Part shown: one piece after another, positions 1 through 11,527 of the stretch
Layout of the letters: every line of letters starts with the position of its first letter
Numbering within the stretch: the stretch's first letter is position 1
Assembly: GCA_017979445.1 (NCBI GenBank)
Contig: CM030716.1
Coordinates: 9,299,974 to 9,363,973 of the forward strand
Origin: Akebia trifoliata
Lineage: Eukaryota > Streptophyta > Magnoliopsida > Ranunculales > Lardizabalaceae
Direction of reading: 5' to 3'
Length of the DNA: 64,000 bases
The notes under the pieces: generated by a model
What the model was told of the DNA's origin: nothing
The model's database searches: none
What the model saw: only the letters and a program-made list of their open reading frames with translations
Made by a program: the position numbers and the translations under genes

Positions 1-643
1 AAATAGAAAATAAATAAGCAAGAATAGAAAAGGGTCTGAAGAAAAGAGAAAAAACAAAAAAAGTTCAAGCATTAGAGAGCGATGTGATTAATTGTTTCTG
101 GTCAATGGGTGAAGATGGGTTTCAAACCCATGTCTTGGTTTGAACATTCACGAACTTCATCCACTCAGCAAAATGGCACCATCGAAATACAAATAGGAAA
201 AGATATTAATTTTGCAATCGGGTAGCCCCTTTTTAATGAGATCAATAAGCCAAAGGTTCTGCCTGATTTTCAACCCAGGTCAGTGGAATTAACACTGATT
301 AGAGGTGAAAGTGGATCTTGTACCCAGGTCCGTGCAATCAACACTATACTAGCAGACTTCACTAACTTTGCAAGCCAGCAAATTCATTAAAATGTTTAGT
401 GTTGGCAGTCAGTATGCATGTTCAAATTTTTTATGTATTTTATGTGTATATGTTCACATACACATGCACACTCACGCATGCACGTGCGTGTAATTAAAAG
501 ACATACACTGCTCAAGAGCTATTAGTTCAACTCCATAAAAATATGATGTATGTCACAAAGAAACAAAGACTATGGGATGGGGCATAGATAATTGATAATA
601 AATAAATGTAACAATTACAAATAAATGAGTGCTGAGCACTCAC
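1..643. other. Left-edge non-coding stretch (intron of MED15-like copy B)
   Basis: No coding exon is recognisable here. By position it should be the intron following exon 5 of pseudogene B, since copy B is read leftwards and its exon 5 ends at 644. It contains a short CA/TG-rich alternating purine-pyrimidine patch near 440-490. The exon 6 counterpart, which follows exon 5 in copy A, is not found in this part, so it either lies beyond the window or is lost. Confidence 0.5.
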
Positions 644-720
644 CTTTTTACTGGCCTCCTCGTGCACATCAACAATGCCCAAAAGTTTTGTGGGGGTTGA
701 AAGTAAGGAATTAATTGAAA
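644..720 (-). pseudogene. MED15-like copy B exon 5
   Basis: 77 bp, exactly the length of copy A exon 5, bounded by TTTGTAG acceptor and AAAAAG/GTGAGT donor. It reads STPTKLLGIVDVHEEASKK in the same phase as copy A ([20 protein letters not shown]). In plant MED15a the matching stretch precedes the segment beginning with a KxMKEMYLP motif. Confidence 0.8.
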
Positions 721-978
721 CTACAAAGGACAAAAAATAAATTAAACAAATTATATGGAAACTTCTCGAAGTAGACCGTTTTGTTCCCCAAATTACCTTC
801 TTTCCAAAGTAAAAGGGGGAACTTTCTATATACAAGACGAGAAATCTAAGGACCCATGATAATTAATAATATATGTTCGTTGACACATAATTTGCATAAC
901 CTGACAGAGAAACAAATAAACTAAATGGAACTCTACGAGGAAGAATAAGGAGAAACTTAGTAGGTTGAAAAAAGCTAA

Positions 979-1625
979 TCTTTTTTTTGTTTTTTGTTTT
1001 CGATAAGCCAAGAATCTTTATTAAAGAAGAAGTCTTTGGTCGAGATGACCATATGAGAAAGGATACAAAGATGAAGACAAGCAGAACAAAAACAAAAGAG
1101 CCAAACCACCAAGGCCCAATTACAAAGCAATACTACACACCCAGTCCCACCTCCCTAAAAAATCTTCAAAGAAACTCCTTTAGACTCCATGAAAACTTTG
1201 CTCCAAAGTTAAAGCCCAAAATGGAGAGAATGATTCCATGCAGTGAGTTCTCTCTCCCCTCAAATGGAATCATTCTCTCCATTTTGGCTAGCAAGGGGGT
1301 GATACTCCAAAGATTCCTCTTGAATGTCGAAAACCCTGTCCCAATAGTCTACCAGACCACGAAATGAACTCCAAAAGCCCCAAGCCACACCGTATAAGCT
1401 CAAGAAGTAAGACCAGATTTCTTTAGTCATCGGACAGTGCAACAACACATGGTCCACCGACTCAGCATCCACCTTGCACAAGCCACATAATATTACCACG
1501 GTGATACCTCTCTTCATTACATTGGCTAATGTCAAGACTTTCCCCAAAGATGCTACCCAAACAAAAAAAAAAACGCAACTTTAGATGGTACTGTAGGACC
1601 CCAAACCTGCACCGGAGAGGTTCTC
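979..1625 (-). mobile_element. 5'-truncated LINE (non-LTR retrotransposon), 3' end
   Basis: Minus-strand reading gives the end of a plant LINE reverse transcriptase: a VPSKVAFF stretch, then GKVLTLANVMKRGI and a zinc-binding (zf-RVT) block with C-x2-C and VDHVLLHCPMTKEIW. The 3' end at 979-1000 is A-rich on the minus strand, as expected of a LINE tail. The left junction corresponds to the position near 35974 in copy A (sequence GAGCTAATC is shared). The right junction falls inside exon 3 of MED15 copy B; its exact base is uncertain because exon and LINE sequence grade into each other between about 1600 and 1640. One or two frameshifts are present. It is dead and cannot move. Confidence 0.75.
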
Positions 1626-1682
1626 CTGAATTCTGTTCTCTATATTCTTCATCCTCGTAAAACTTTTGAGTATATAATCTTG
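1607..1682 (-). pseudogene. MED15-like copy B exon 3, interrupted
   Basis: Begins with a CAG acceptor and reads QDYILKSFTRMKNIENRIQ, the counterpart of the KIX-domain end (DYLRKIS..ML..E..SQ in MED15a as recalled). After the conserved Q the sequence departs from copy A and runs into LINE sequence. A GT at 1606 keeps phase 1, like the normal exon 3 donor, but this is probably coincidental. Full exon 3 in copy A is 124 bp; only about 60 bp of homology remains here. Confidence 0.7.
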
Positions 1683-1998
1683 CTGCAAAATGGGAAAATT
1701 TGAACAATTATATATCCTAAATATAAATCACAAATTGGCCTAAAGAAAATACAAGAATGACCAGTTGTGACCTGAACAAACAAGGACTAAAGCATACAGA
1801 AATAAACGAGGAAACACAATCTGTTTAAAATGCATGAAAGTCTTCCATTAACTCTTCCATCCATGGTATCTAAAGCAGTAATCATGATGAACAAAGAAAA
1901 TGACAATACATTAATAAGCTATGCAACCATAAAATGCTTCTTATTATGTGTAGATGTCATCCTCAGCCTTGTTAGTCAGCTAATTACATGGCTTCTAA

Positions 1999-2330
1999 CA
2001 GCTATGTGGAAAACCACACTTCCATGACAAGTCCACCTGGGGAATTGGAAAGGCCAGAGAATGCTCTACCTAGGCGGGAAGGCTTTCTAGCAGCAACATG
2101 GCATTCTCATATTGGACCACAGTGCCAGGCAGCATTGGAGGGACAGTGGGAGAGATATGTCAACCATGGAAATTTTGACAACGGCCATTTCAGAAGGCTG
2201 AAGGTGTCTAAACTGCCGGATCAACCTCATGTTGAAAGCCCTGCACAATTGGCTAACATGCAATCCCTAGTTGACCTTATGTCAGGTTCAGTAGATAATG
2301 CACCCATTCCCAACATCTTGGTGCTTCTAG
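1999..2330 (+). other. Copy-specific ~330 bp block in MED15-B intron 2, open in one frame
   Basis: Flanks on both sides align with copy A (around 42580), which lacks this block. The block is bounded by imperfect direct repeats GCTTCTAACA and GCTTCTAGCA, consistent with a target-site duplication or with deletion between repeats in copy A. The plus strand is open across the block (frame from 1988 to 2368), with residues such as GELERPENALPRREGF and LEGQWERYVNHGNFDNGH. GC content is visibly higher than the surroundings. I do not recognise the protein. It may be a captured gene fragment or an ancestral exon piece. Confidence 0.45.
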
Positions 2331-2744
2331 CAACAAAGTTTCAAAGCCACTCCTATAAATATACCTAGATCCCTCGGGCTAGTGAGGGAATCAAAGGCCT
2401 TTCCTCAGAATTTCAGTCCATTACCTTTTTCCTATTCTTCAGAGTTTCTCTTGATCCTTCCTATCTTTGGTGCCATGGTGACCAATTGGCTGCAACAAAC
2501 TTGGTTTACGAGGAAGTCATAGCCAGCCTTATTGAACAACATGAAACTTAGAAGTACTGCTTGGCTATACTATATTGTTGTCAAGTCTAAATTACGAAAA
2601 GTCTACAGAGGCAATTTAGCCCTTGATGGGGCAATTTAGCCCTTGATGGGGTATAAAGGCTTAGGTATAAAATGGATGAATCATAGGGACCCATTTATAT
2701 ATGTATTTATATTGCTAGTAATGGACAAACTTTCACAACATGAA

Positions 2745-2870
2745 AAAAGGCCACATTTGATGGCCCAAAGCCGTCAAATTTCATAAAATTTGACGGACCA
2801 AGCCATCAAATTTTTCATTGCCAAATTTATTTTTTCGACGAGCCGAATCTGTCAAATTTTCCATGGTGAG
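2745..2870. repeat. Fragment of the GACGG/CGTCAAATTT MITE family
   Basis: Contains repeated inverted motifs of the type GCCGTCAAATTT and AAATTTGACGG, as in the elements at 49566-49800, 55839-56096 and 62082-62314. Only the inner portion is recognisable. It lies in intron 2 of pseudogene B, in a part that does not align with copy A. Confidence 0.5.
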
Positions 2871-4073
2871 AACGCATCTAAGAAGGTAAAACTTTCTCTA
2901 GAAATAGCAGTTCCCTATTAGGAAAAAACCTACAACAACATGGCGTCAATAATGATGGTGATGATGATGCCATGTTTGCCGAGTCTAAGGGGCCCACGTG
3001 GAGAATTGGACAAATAGCTAGTCCACGACTAAAGATGAGCCACCCCAAGAATGCGACACTGCACTGTTAATTAATTGCAAACCGAATTCTTCAATCGAAA
3101 ATTGATGAATATGGTTTGGGTTGAAGGTTATGTCTAGTTATAGTTTTGTCTAAATTTTTGACCCAGTAGGAAATTTTTTATATTTTCAAGCAAATATGGA
3201 AATACTGAGGAAATTTGTGATAAAAAATTAGGAAATGATAAATCAACCATGAAAACATCCTCATAACCAATCAACCTAAGATGAACAATCATACGGGTGT
3301 TGAAATGAATGTCTATGTGCATTTTGCTACATTGGCTCATGTATCCATAGGCTTAACAGCTAAAAAATAGTCTTAATTAATATGCATAAATGATCTTAAT
3401 CTTGTTATTTTAAATACACAAGCAAAATAAAATTGTCAACTAACTACATAGACCTATATTTCCCCTATAAACCTATAATTGATACTCATCACATGCTTCA
3501 CAAATTAAATCTCATCCAACTCTTTCTTCTTGTTGCTTAGTGTAGCTTTTCAAGAGTCTCTACATATATAACACTTTGGTTGATACATGGGAGATTTTAC
3601 AGATTACCACCCTGATCAAGTACACAAATCTTTACCTGTTTTTCAAAAATAATTCTCCAACCAAGTTATTGATCAGGCTGATCTATACAACATGATTTCA
3701 CAGAATCGATGACCTAATAATTTATTGTCCACATGATTTCTTCCAGAATACTGCACAAATCTAATTTTAACGTTGTCACTCAAGTAGCATCCACATTAAT
3801 GCAATACGGAGCAAATCACTAATCAATTAATACCAAAATCCGGCCATAATACGTGTCCAAACTCCAACAAGCTACCTAATTTTGTTTGTCTACAGAGTAG
3901 CACCAGACGAACTTTTGCATAGTCATGGTTATTGATGGAAAAGCTAGGACAAACCAATCGATATGTGGGTTGAAATCAACTCGTAATGCTAAATATAAGT
4001 TTACAAACAGAACAACTTCGTAATGGATGTACCAACTTAGCAAAAAGAATAAAAAAGAGAGTAATGGATGTAC
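2871..4073. other. Intron 2 of MED15-like copy B
   Basis: Non-coding and AT-rich. It aligns with the corresponding intron of copy A (about 43440-45176), for instance around 3130-3350 versus 43710-43950 and 3480-3560 versus 44050-44170. No other feature is supported. Confidence 0.6.
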
Positions 4074-4176
4074 CAGGCTCATGGCAGTAGAAAATATCTT
4101 TTCCTCGGATATTACAGCACATTGTTTGATTTTAACCTCATTGGCAAATGGAACACTCCTCTCTATATGATCTACT
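4074..4176 (-). pseudogene. MED15-like copy B exon 2 (KIX helices)
   Basis: 103 bp, same length and phase as copy A exon 2. Acceptor CACAG, donor GTACAT. It reads VDHIERSVPFANEVKIKQCA then VISEEKIFSTAMSL. The EEK-IFSTAM core matches the EEKI(F/Y)..A pattern of plant MED15a KIX domains. No stop codon within the exon. Confidence 0.8.
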
Positions 4177-4555
4177 CTGTGCATGTCAAATTGTAAGTTT
4201 TAAGAGGGTTTATCATGCTCATTAACAGTAAAGTGAATACATTAATAGGTAAACATAAATTAAAATCTTCATTCACTGAAGGTGCCTCCTTGATTGAAAC
4301 CCTGCCTTCACACTTACATCTATCAAAATAAAATAAAAACTCTTCATTTTCTATCTAAAAGGCCTCTCTAAAGAGGCCCAGCTAATAGGTAGTGACTCTC
4401 CCCACCCCCTCCGAAGGGGGTTAGGGGGGAAATGTTCATTCTCTTTGAAGCTAGAGTTATAAGCTCATCTCTTGATGTTTCCGAAAGAAGCTTCGAGTGT
4501 AGATCGTAGCACATGTGTTTAGAGAACTCATTAAAAAATCAAATTAGAAAGTAGC

Positions 4556-4766
4556 ATAAGGACCATGGTTTTTAAACTCGTGAGTTAATCATTTTCTGCG
4601 TTGTCTCGTTTGTATTGCCTGAGATATTGGAAAATATCGTCCGAGTCGACTCGCTTATCTCACGATATGCAGTCGTGTCAAAATACTCTGTGAGTTGGTC
4701 TCATTCAGCTCCGACACCGAGCGATATGTCTCGGTCTTGGATGAGTTTAAAAACCATGATAAGGAC
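4556..4766. mobile_element. hAT-type MITE with 8-bp target duplication
   Basis: The 195-bp element at 4564-4758 has terminal inverted repeats beginning CATGGTTTTTAAACTC and is flanked by a perfect 8-bp duplication ATAAGGAC (4556-4563 and 4759-4766). Short non-coding sequence with TIRs and an 8-bp duplication is typical of non-autonomous hAT elements. It sits in intron 1 of MED15-like copy B. A longer relative lies at 20537-21290. Confidence 0.85.
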
Positions 4767-5403
4767 TTCTAAAATATTCGAATTCAAATTCGGATATCAG
4801 ATAAAAATTTTGGATTCGGATATTGCTATATCCGAACCAATAGGCATCCATTGACAGCCCTATCTGCACCTGACCACCACCAAGACTCTGGTTTTACCTT
4901 CTTTAAATTTGTATTCCTGATAGTTATGTTATGTCTATTATCCTTCTTAATCCATTACCCAATTCCCATTACTTAACTTCTCAATGACCCTAAATTCCAA
5001 GTGCAAGCAAGAACACTTTTATCTCAATAAAGCTTCTTTACCAACCTAGTGCAAGAACCATGGCCAAGTAAAAGACATTTTATTGGACAATGTTCAAACC
5101 ATCAATTAGTAACTGACAATGTTCAAACCCACATTAAAGACTTGACAATGTTCTACGCCATCAATCAATCCAATAGCAATGCAAGCCAAATGCTCACACT
5201 TAGTAACTGATAAGATAGATCTGTTATCAATTTAGTGTCTCAAACCTCCATTTTAATAAAATTTATTGATTAAAAGAACAAAAAGAATGCTCAGAATATA
5301 AAACAAATAGCTACAAAGATAATCTATGATGGAAAAATTAAGGGAAAAAAAAAAATCAAGATTCTTTCATCATTAAATCAACTGCAAAGACCAGAAAACG
5401 TAC

Positions 5404-5468
5404 ATCATATTAATAAATCTTTCTCGAACTTCAGGATTTAAATTGGTTCTCCAATCCTTCGCAACCAT
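5404..5468 (-). pseudogene. MED15-like copy B exon 1
   Basis: Reads MVAKDWRTNLNPEVRERFIN and ends in phase 2 at donor GTACG, the same donor context as copy A exon 1. Homology extends upstream to about 5500 (KPVKEEAN), but the first ATG of copy A is absent: where copy A has ATGGATGACAACG copy B has a deletion. DWRT and the spacing match the start of the plant MED15a KIX domain. Confidence 0.75.
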
Positions 5469-5500
5469 GTTTGCTTCTTCTTTCACAGGTTTCGAATCTA

Positions 5501-6170
5501 AAAAATTTAGAATCTAAAAAATATTAGAAACAGAATTGATGCATTTTACCTTGAAAGTAATAATTTAAAGACAAGAAATCAAAAATCAAAAATAAAAATC
5601 AAGAAACAAAAAGAAGAAAATAGGATCATGTCTCAGAGAAAGAAAAGAAATATTAAATAAGTGTTTATGTTTGAGCTGTGAGAGAGAGAGAGAGATTTAA
5701 ACGGTTTTTTGGTTGGAAAAAGCTGAACTGCGTTAGGCACTGCGCTCGACACTATACTGACGTGGCAGTGGCGGTTTTTCATTTCAATGTAAGTGCACGC
5801 ACGTGTTGGGAGAAGAGAGCAGAGGACACGCACGAAGGGTCTCCAAGACTAGAGTTTTCGATCGGCCAAAGAAGAGAGTCCGTTTTAGAATCTCTACCTT
5901 TGGATAGTATAAGACGATCACTGTTGGGTAGGATTTTACTATAAGTAAATTTTGGATAGAATTAAAACAAAAATTTTTAGTTATGGAGAGTCATTTTGGA
6001 TAGTATGGTTGACTGTTTACCTCTTGGATATCTAAAATGGCTCTTTATAATGAAGTGCCTAGGCACTATGGTTTGTATTTATGGATATAACGGTTGGAGT
6101 TGTTCTTGGTATAAAGTTTAAAAGTAGAAATTCTAAACTTACATATTTATACAACAACCTATTTAGTGGT
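5501..6170 (-). promoter_or_regulatory. Former promoter/5'UTR region of MED15-like copy B
   Basis: Aligns with the region upstream of copy A (46960-47200): both have a GA-rich stretch, the phrase GTTGGGA..AGAG(C)AG, and a hypervariable patch. Here that patch is GCACGCACGTG, containing a CACGTG G-box core near 5800; in copy A it is a GC dinucleotide run. A (GA)n tract lies at 5680-5695. The transcription start is not determinable. Confidence 0.45.
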
Positions 6171-6473
6171 ATGGGTAGCATAAGTGTAAAAAACACTTAA
6201 CGAGCATCTCCAACACACAAGCTGAAGGTATTTTGCTCTTTACTTTAGATAGTGAAAGTCCAATTTCACCCCCTCCAACAATCTCTCTATATTTAGACTT
6301 TAAAGTAGCGTGGGTAGTTTCATTCGTCACGTGTAAGAGCAACTTCAATGCACTAGGGTTTGGACTATGTATCTTCTCTCAATTGTCATTTTGTAGAGTC
6401 AAAACCCTCTGAAAGCACTCCAACTATAGATTAAATAAGGAGGATTGTGCCATATGCCATGTGCTATCTACAC

Positions 6474-7489
6474 AAGTGTTGCAACTCGGGAGTTGTTGAT
6501 CAACCCACACCCAACACGAACTTGACAAACACCAAACCATGCTCGTGCCCAACCTGACCTCGGGCTTGAAATGCTCAACATGCACCTAACTTAAGTCGGG
6601 TTGGTTTGGTTAATTCATTCCCTACAATACTAGATAATTTAGTAATGATAATGACTTATATAAACATAAGTGATATGTTAAAGAAATTAAAACTTACAAT
6701 TATTTGTTCTAAAATTGTGCTTCAAAATTTACATATAATGAAATTGATGATTAACTAAAGATACCATCTTAATTTATTTACTATTAATTGTAATTTTCAT
6801 CAAATCAAACATTTATATTGTATGAAAATATAAAAGTACATAAACAAAAGCATTAATAACAAACAAATTATTTATTAAACGAAAAAAACTGACACGTTAG
6901 TTTTGATATAGAGAATAAAAGTATACATACTAAATGAATGTAATATAAGAAAATTTTAAGTTATAGCCAAATTAAGTTTGGGCTTCATGTTAATTTATTT
7001 TTTTTCAAAATAAAAAAACTAAACAGTTTCATTTTTTAATGTTTGATACATAATAGAATTTGATGACTCATAAATGTAAAAATATGGGATTTGATGATAA
7101 TATCTTGATTTTATGATTTTTCACTTTTTTTCAATAATGTATTATTTTGGACAAAAGATACGTTGATGAGTAAACTATATTTTTTGGCACCATAACATGT
7201 TTAATTATGTTTGAGAACATGTTATATTGAAAACATTGAATAAATTAAAATAAATTGCTTATGTATTATTAGATATACACATTTTTCAATGTGTTTTTTT
7301 ATCTCTTATGTTTCATCATTTTTTTTCCATTTCTTTTTCTCTTTTTCCCATACCAAGTGGCAAACCCAACCCGATTTGAGTCCAGCATTTTTTTTGCTGC
7401 TTGAACCCAAGGTAACGATGCCCAGAACTAGCCTAAGGTTGGGTTCAATCCATCAGGTTTAGGTTTGATCCGCTCAAGTTGCAGCTCTA
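6474..7489. mobile_element. Non-autonomous hAT-like element
   Basis: About 1 kb, AT-rich, with related ends: left AAGTGTTGCAACTCGGG and, on the opposite strand at the right, TAGAGCTGCAACTTGAG. Subterminal GGGTTGG and CCAACCC motifs flank both ends. Possible 8-bp target duplication ATCTACAC / ATCTGTGC (5 of 8 match). No transposase. Part of the interior (7040-7280) resembles 45800-46060 in intron 1 of gene A, and 6717-6872 is copied at 8550-8704. Confidence 0.5.
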
Positions 7490-7589
7490 ATCTGTGCGTT
7501 GAAAAATTGGCTGAGAATGGTTATCTTAATTGGTCAAGATGAGCTTTTGAATGATGTTTGAGAATCTTGTAAAAATCGAGCTTTGATAA

Positions 7590-10282
7590 ATACTAATTAG
7601 ATACCAAAACTGAGATAAATCTTGGAGAAGTGTTGGACACCTTGCAATTGGTGAACAAGTCCTTTATTCGGGGAAGAAGGTATTTGTTCTTGATAGTCAC
7701 TTGGTTCAATTTCCTGTAGTCGATGCATAATTGTAATGTACCATCTTTCTTCTTCACAATAGAATCGAAGCTTCCCAAGGTGAAAAGCTCGGTCAAATAA
7801 AATCCAAACTCGTAAGTTCATCAATATGTGCCTTCAACTTACAAGTCTTCACCGTTGTCATCTAGTATGGAGCAACGAATATTGATTCTATGCCGGGTTT
7901 CAAGTTTATAGAGAACTCTCTCTCTCAATTTGGTGGCAATCCTAGTAATTCCTCTGAAAATATGTCTAAGAAGCCTCTAACTACCTTTATGTCAATCATA
8001 GAGGGAATGATATCCTCAAACGCTCTCAAACTATTCAACTAGCCCTTTTGGAAACTTTTTACTCAATCCTTGAACTTCACGAACTAACCAATCCATCCCT
8101 AAAATCAAGTTGAATTCTTGCAATTCTAAAAGTGTGAGGTAGAGGATCATCTCCTAATTAGATACTCTAATAGTGCAGTCCTTACAAATGGACTTGGAAA
8201 TATGTCGATCTCCTAACAGTGTAATCAATAATAGCGTACGTCATGTGTTCGTGATCGCTAATTCTAACATGCGTGCAAGTCTAGCATAAATATATGAATT
8301 AGATGATCTTGTATTTATCAATACTTGGACTTGTATGTTAGAAATAATGATGTTACCGTCAAGGACCTCATTAGAAGTTGGAACATCTTCCTATGTCATT
8401 GGTAAACTCTCCCCTGTGGTTTAAGAGGAATGCTTGAATTGTAGGCTTGTGACAGTGAATGTAGGTGGCAATCCCTCCTGACATAACCAACTAATCCATA
8501 CCCATAACATGTAATATATCCTAGTGGGGTGCGGGTGGTCTAAAATTGTGTTTCAAAATTTACATATAATGAAATTGATGATTAACTAAAGATACCATCT
8601 TAATTTATTTACTATTAATTGTAATTTTCATCAAATCAAACATTTATATTGTATGAAAATATAAAAGTACATAAACAAAAGCATTAATAACAAACAAATT
8701 ATTTGCTCAGTCCTTGAACTTCACGAACTAACCATCAATTTCATTATATGTAAATTTTTACTCAGTCCTTGAACTTCACGAACTAACCAATCCATCCCTA
8801 AAATCAAGTTGAATTCTTGCAATTCTAAAAGTGTGAGGTAGAGGATCATCTCCTAATTAGATACTCTAATAGTGCAGTCCTTACAAATGGACTTGGAAAT
8901 ATGTCGATCTCCTAACAGTGTAATCAATAATAGCGTGCGTCATGTGTTCGTGATCGCTAATTCTAACATGCGTGCAAGTCTAGCATAAATATATGAATTA
9001 GATGATCCTGTATTTATCAATACTTGGACTTGTATGTTAGAAATAATGATGTTACCGTCAAGGACCTCATTAGAAGTTGGAACATCTTCCTATGTCATTG
9101 GTAAACTCTCCCCTGTGGTTTAAGAGGAATGCTTGAACTGTAGGCTTGTGACAGTGAATGTAGGTGGCAATCTCTCCTGACATAACCAACTAATCCATAC
9201 CCATAACATGTAATATATCCTAGTGGGGTGCGGGTGGTCTAGAACTCTAAATTTGTGGTCTAGTTATCTGTGATGCTTGATCTCTCGATACCGATGGTCA
9301 TTGGCTAACTTGTCCAGGCTGAGTCCCTACTAGTCACCATATCTAAGTAGTCGGGGGTCGATATGGTACATAGGTCTAGCTTGGAGATATTGGCCTCACA
9401 AACATAGGCCTCTTAGTTAGATCTACTCGGCCCAAGCACTGTTTTATAGGGCAACTAATTTATCCCCTAGTAGCCTGTAACTCACCTTCCTCTCTTTCAA
9501 TCTTCTACGTTCTGTTCATTGTTTTCAAGTAACTATTATTCTCAAATCTAGCAATCCTACTCCTGAGAAATGGCTTCAAACCCCTAAAAAATGTCCTTGC
9601 TTTCTTCACTTCTGTAGTGCATATTGTGATAGTTGAGTGAACCTCTTGTATTTTGTAACAATTCGTGTCCTTGGCTCATGATTGTAAACTCCTGATACTT
9701 CGTTTCCCTTACCGTCTCAAACATGAACTTCTCCAAAAATAGTTTTGAATCCTACTCCATGTGGTCGATGCATCACCCTATACATTCTTAAATGATCTCC
9801 ACTAATTATTAATATCAACTTCTAGTTTAAAAGAAGCTAAGGTGACCTGTTGCTCATCCATGCAACCCATGGCACTCAACAACCCATATGTCCTCAATAC
9901 CCACTCCTCTACTTCTACAGGATCCACTGACCATATAAAAGATGGTGGTTGCATCCTTTAGAAATTCTACAAAAACATACATGGATGTAGGTAACCCCGA
10001 GGTGTTGGAGGCCTCAATACAATAGGTGGGTGCATATGAGGTATTGGTTGTGGGGGAGGAACTTGGGGGTGGAATAGTCTTTACCCCTTGCGAGGCGTGC
10101 CTGGCGTTAAAATTCAAAGTTTTTAAAATTTGTAATCTTTCCTAATCCCGACTTATCTTGATCCTATCACTAACTCTTTTCTAGACTTTAATAGACTTTT
10201 AGATTCTCTAATATTACTTTGTGGTATATGCTAGATTCTTAAAATAAAGTAGGTCTATGTCCCATACAGACCTAATGCCATG
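7590..10282 (-). mobile_element. Decayed Ty3/gypsy internal region (gag-pro-RT)
   Basis: Read right to left from a primer site near 10296. The gag-like part is around 9600-10100 (EVEEWVLRTYGLLSAMGC, with a frameshift). Retropepsin ends in EFNLILGMDWL near 8090-8120. Reverse transcriptase starts at 7593-7796 with [17 protein letters not shown] and continues in another frame with QHFSKI. Sequence stops there, in the RT palm before the catalytic YxDD, at the junction with the hAT-like relic. Many stops and frameshifts; not active. The 3' LTR is not found. Confidence 0.75.
8055..9241. repeat. ~480-bp direct duplication with short inverted insert in gypsy protease region
   Basis: 8055-8541 and 8760-9241 are near-identical (a handful of substitutions). 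Between them lie a copy of 6717-6872 (at 8550-8704), a short repeat of the duplicated unit's start, and an inverted 24-base piece (8734-8757) complementary to 8557-8580. The mosaic cannot arise from simple tandem duplication. Confidence 0.8.
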
Positions 10283-11486
10283 CTCTGATACCACTCTATA
10301 GTATCCCCTAAATTCCAATACGAATCCCCATGTTCCATATTAGAACCCAAGACTAAATACACACACCCAACGGTGAAAATAAAGTAAATAGAAAATATGG
10401 TGATACAATATAATATTGCAATGAAAAAAGGAATAAATCTAAACTACAACAGTGAAAAAAATGGCATTAATGTGAAAATAGCTAAAAACTAGAACTCAAA
10501 TCTACCAAAAACAAAAATTGGCGAAACCTCGTACTAACATCAAACCTAACTCTCGATAACTAAAATAAAAATAAAAACAGGAAATCTTAACTCCTAAATT
10601 GTAAATTGAGCTAATAGGTATAACCCCAATGCTTGCATGGCAGTGGACTCTAATAGTCAATGTAATTACTCGAGGGTTGATGCTCTTCCAGCAGCTCCTT
10701 GATAGGAGAGTGATCTATAACTGAAAAGATAGGTTAAGTAACGGGAGGGTTACTCAGCAAATAAACCACTATCTCAAACTAACAGTCTCTTGACATAAGA
10801 AAAGTTCATTTTAATACATTTAGAAGCACACGTAAGTTTTTTAGTGCAAACAAGTATAAAATATAAATAAGCATAATTAATTACAATCATACCAAAAATA
10901 TAAACATGGCATATTTTAAACAATTTGCAAGATAGATTCCATTTTAATAAAAATAGAGTATGAATAATAAAATAAGTACAAAACATTGGTAGTGTGTTTG
11001 TTAAGAGTGTTGAGAATCATGGTTGGATACTTACCAGTTAGGATTTAAATATGTTCTAGACTTCACCGACGTGGACTCTATCGTTAGTTCTTGATTCTGT
11101 GATCAATCGCTGCACTTACCACGATTAGATGACTATTTATCCGGTTCAAGTTGGCTGTTGACTATGACCATAAGGTACAGGTCCTTTTACGAAGTGTCAA
11201 TATGTTTGGCTACTCTAGAAATGATGTTCATTGACTAATCATCTTTATTTAAGCATATCAAGCGAACATATGATTCTTTAAGACGTCTCTACACTTCCAC
11301 AACCCACTGTTACATCACATAGCACACCGATAAAGATAGAGAGGGATCTCCCAGATCTCAGTTGTGATGCTACTTCTCCCATACTACATAGGAGTTTACT
11401 ATCTCAACTGTACATCCTAGGATAGTATGCCACTCCGGAAATGACACCCTTTAAGCATTCACAGACTTTTTAACAGATCCCAAAAT

Positions 11487-11490
<4 letters not shown>

Positions 11491-11523
<33 letters not shown>
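11491..11523. repeat. TA microsatellite
   Basis: Run of AT dinucleotides directly abutting the twin-hairpin MITE; a second short TA run (11937-11959) lies at its other end. Confidence 0.95.

Positions 11524-11527
<4 letters not shown>

Larger units (their letters stand above)
644..5468 (-). pseudogene. MED15-like copy B, broken tandem duplicate
   Basis: Second copy of the MED15-like Mediator tail gene, read right to left. Exon 1 (5404-5468), exon 2 (4074-4176), the start of exon 3 (to 1682) and exon 5 (644-720) match copy A exons in length, phase and residues. Shared signatures include a DWR motif, EEK-(I/T)-FSTAM, QDY/EDY and a short exon ending KK. Introns also align with copy A, which argues for segmental duplication rather than an ancient paralogue. 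Exon 4 (Gln-rich) and adjoining introns are missing and a LINE fragment lies in their place. The first ATG seen in copy A is also missing, so translation could begin only at the internal ATG at 5468. The remaining exons would lie left of the window. It probably cannot make a complete MED15 protein; a truncated transcript is possible. Confidence 0.8.

Noticed and set aside
527..1011. Hydrophobic minus-strand open frames read as small membrane proteins
   Set aside because: They are T-rich intron read in frame; the supported content is MED15-like exon 5 at 644-720.
987..1367. Plus-strand 126-codon open frame
   Set aside because: It is the antisense of the LINE fragment, whose zinc-binding RT block reads on the minus strand.
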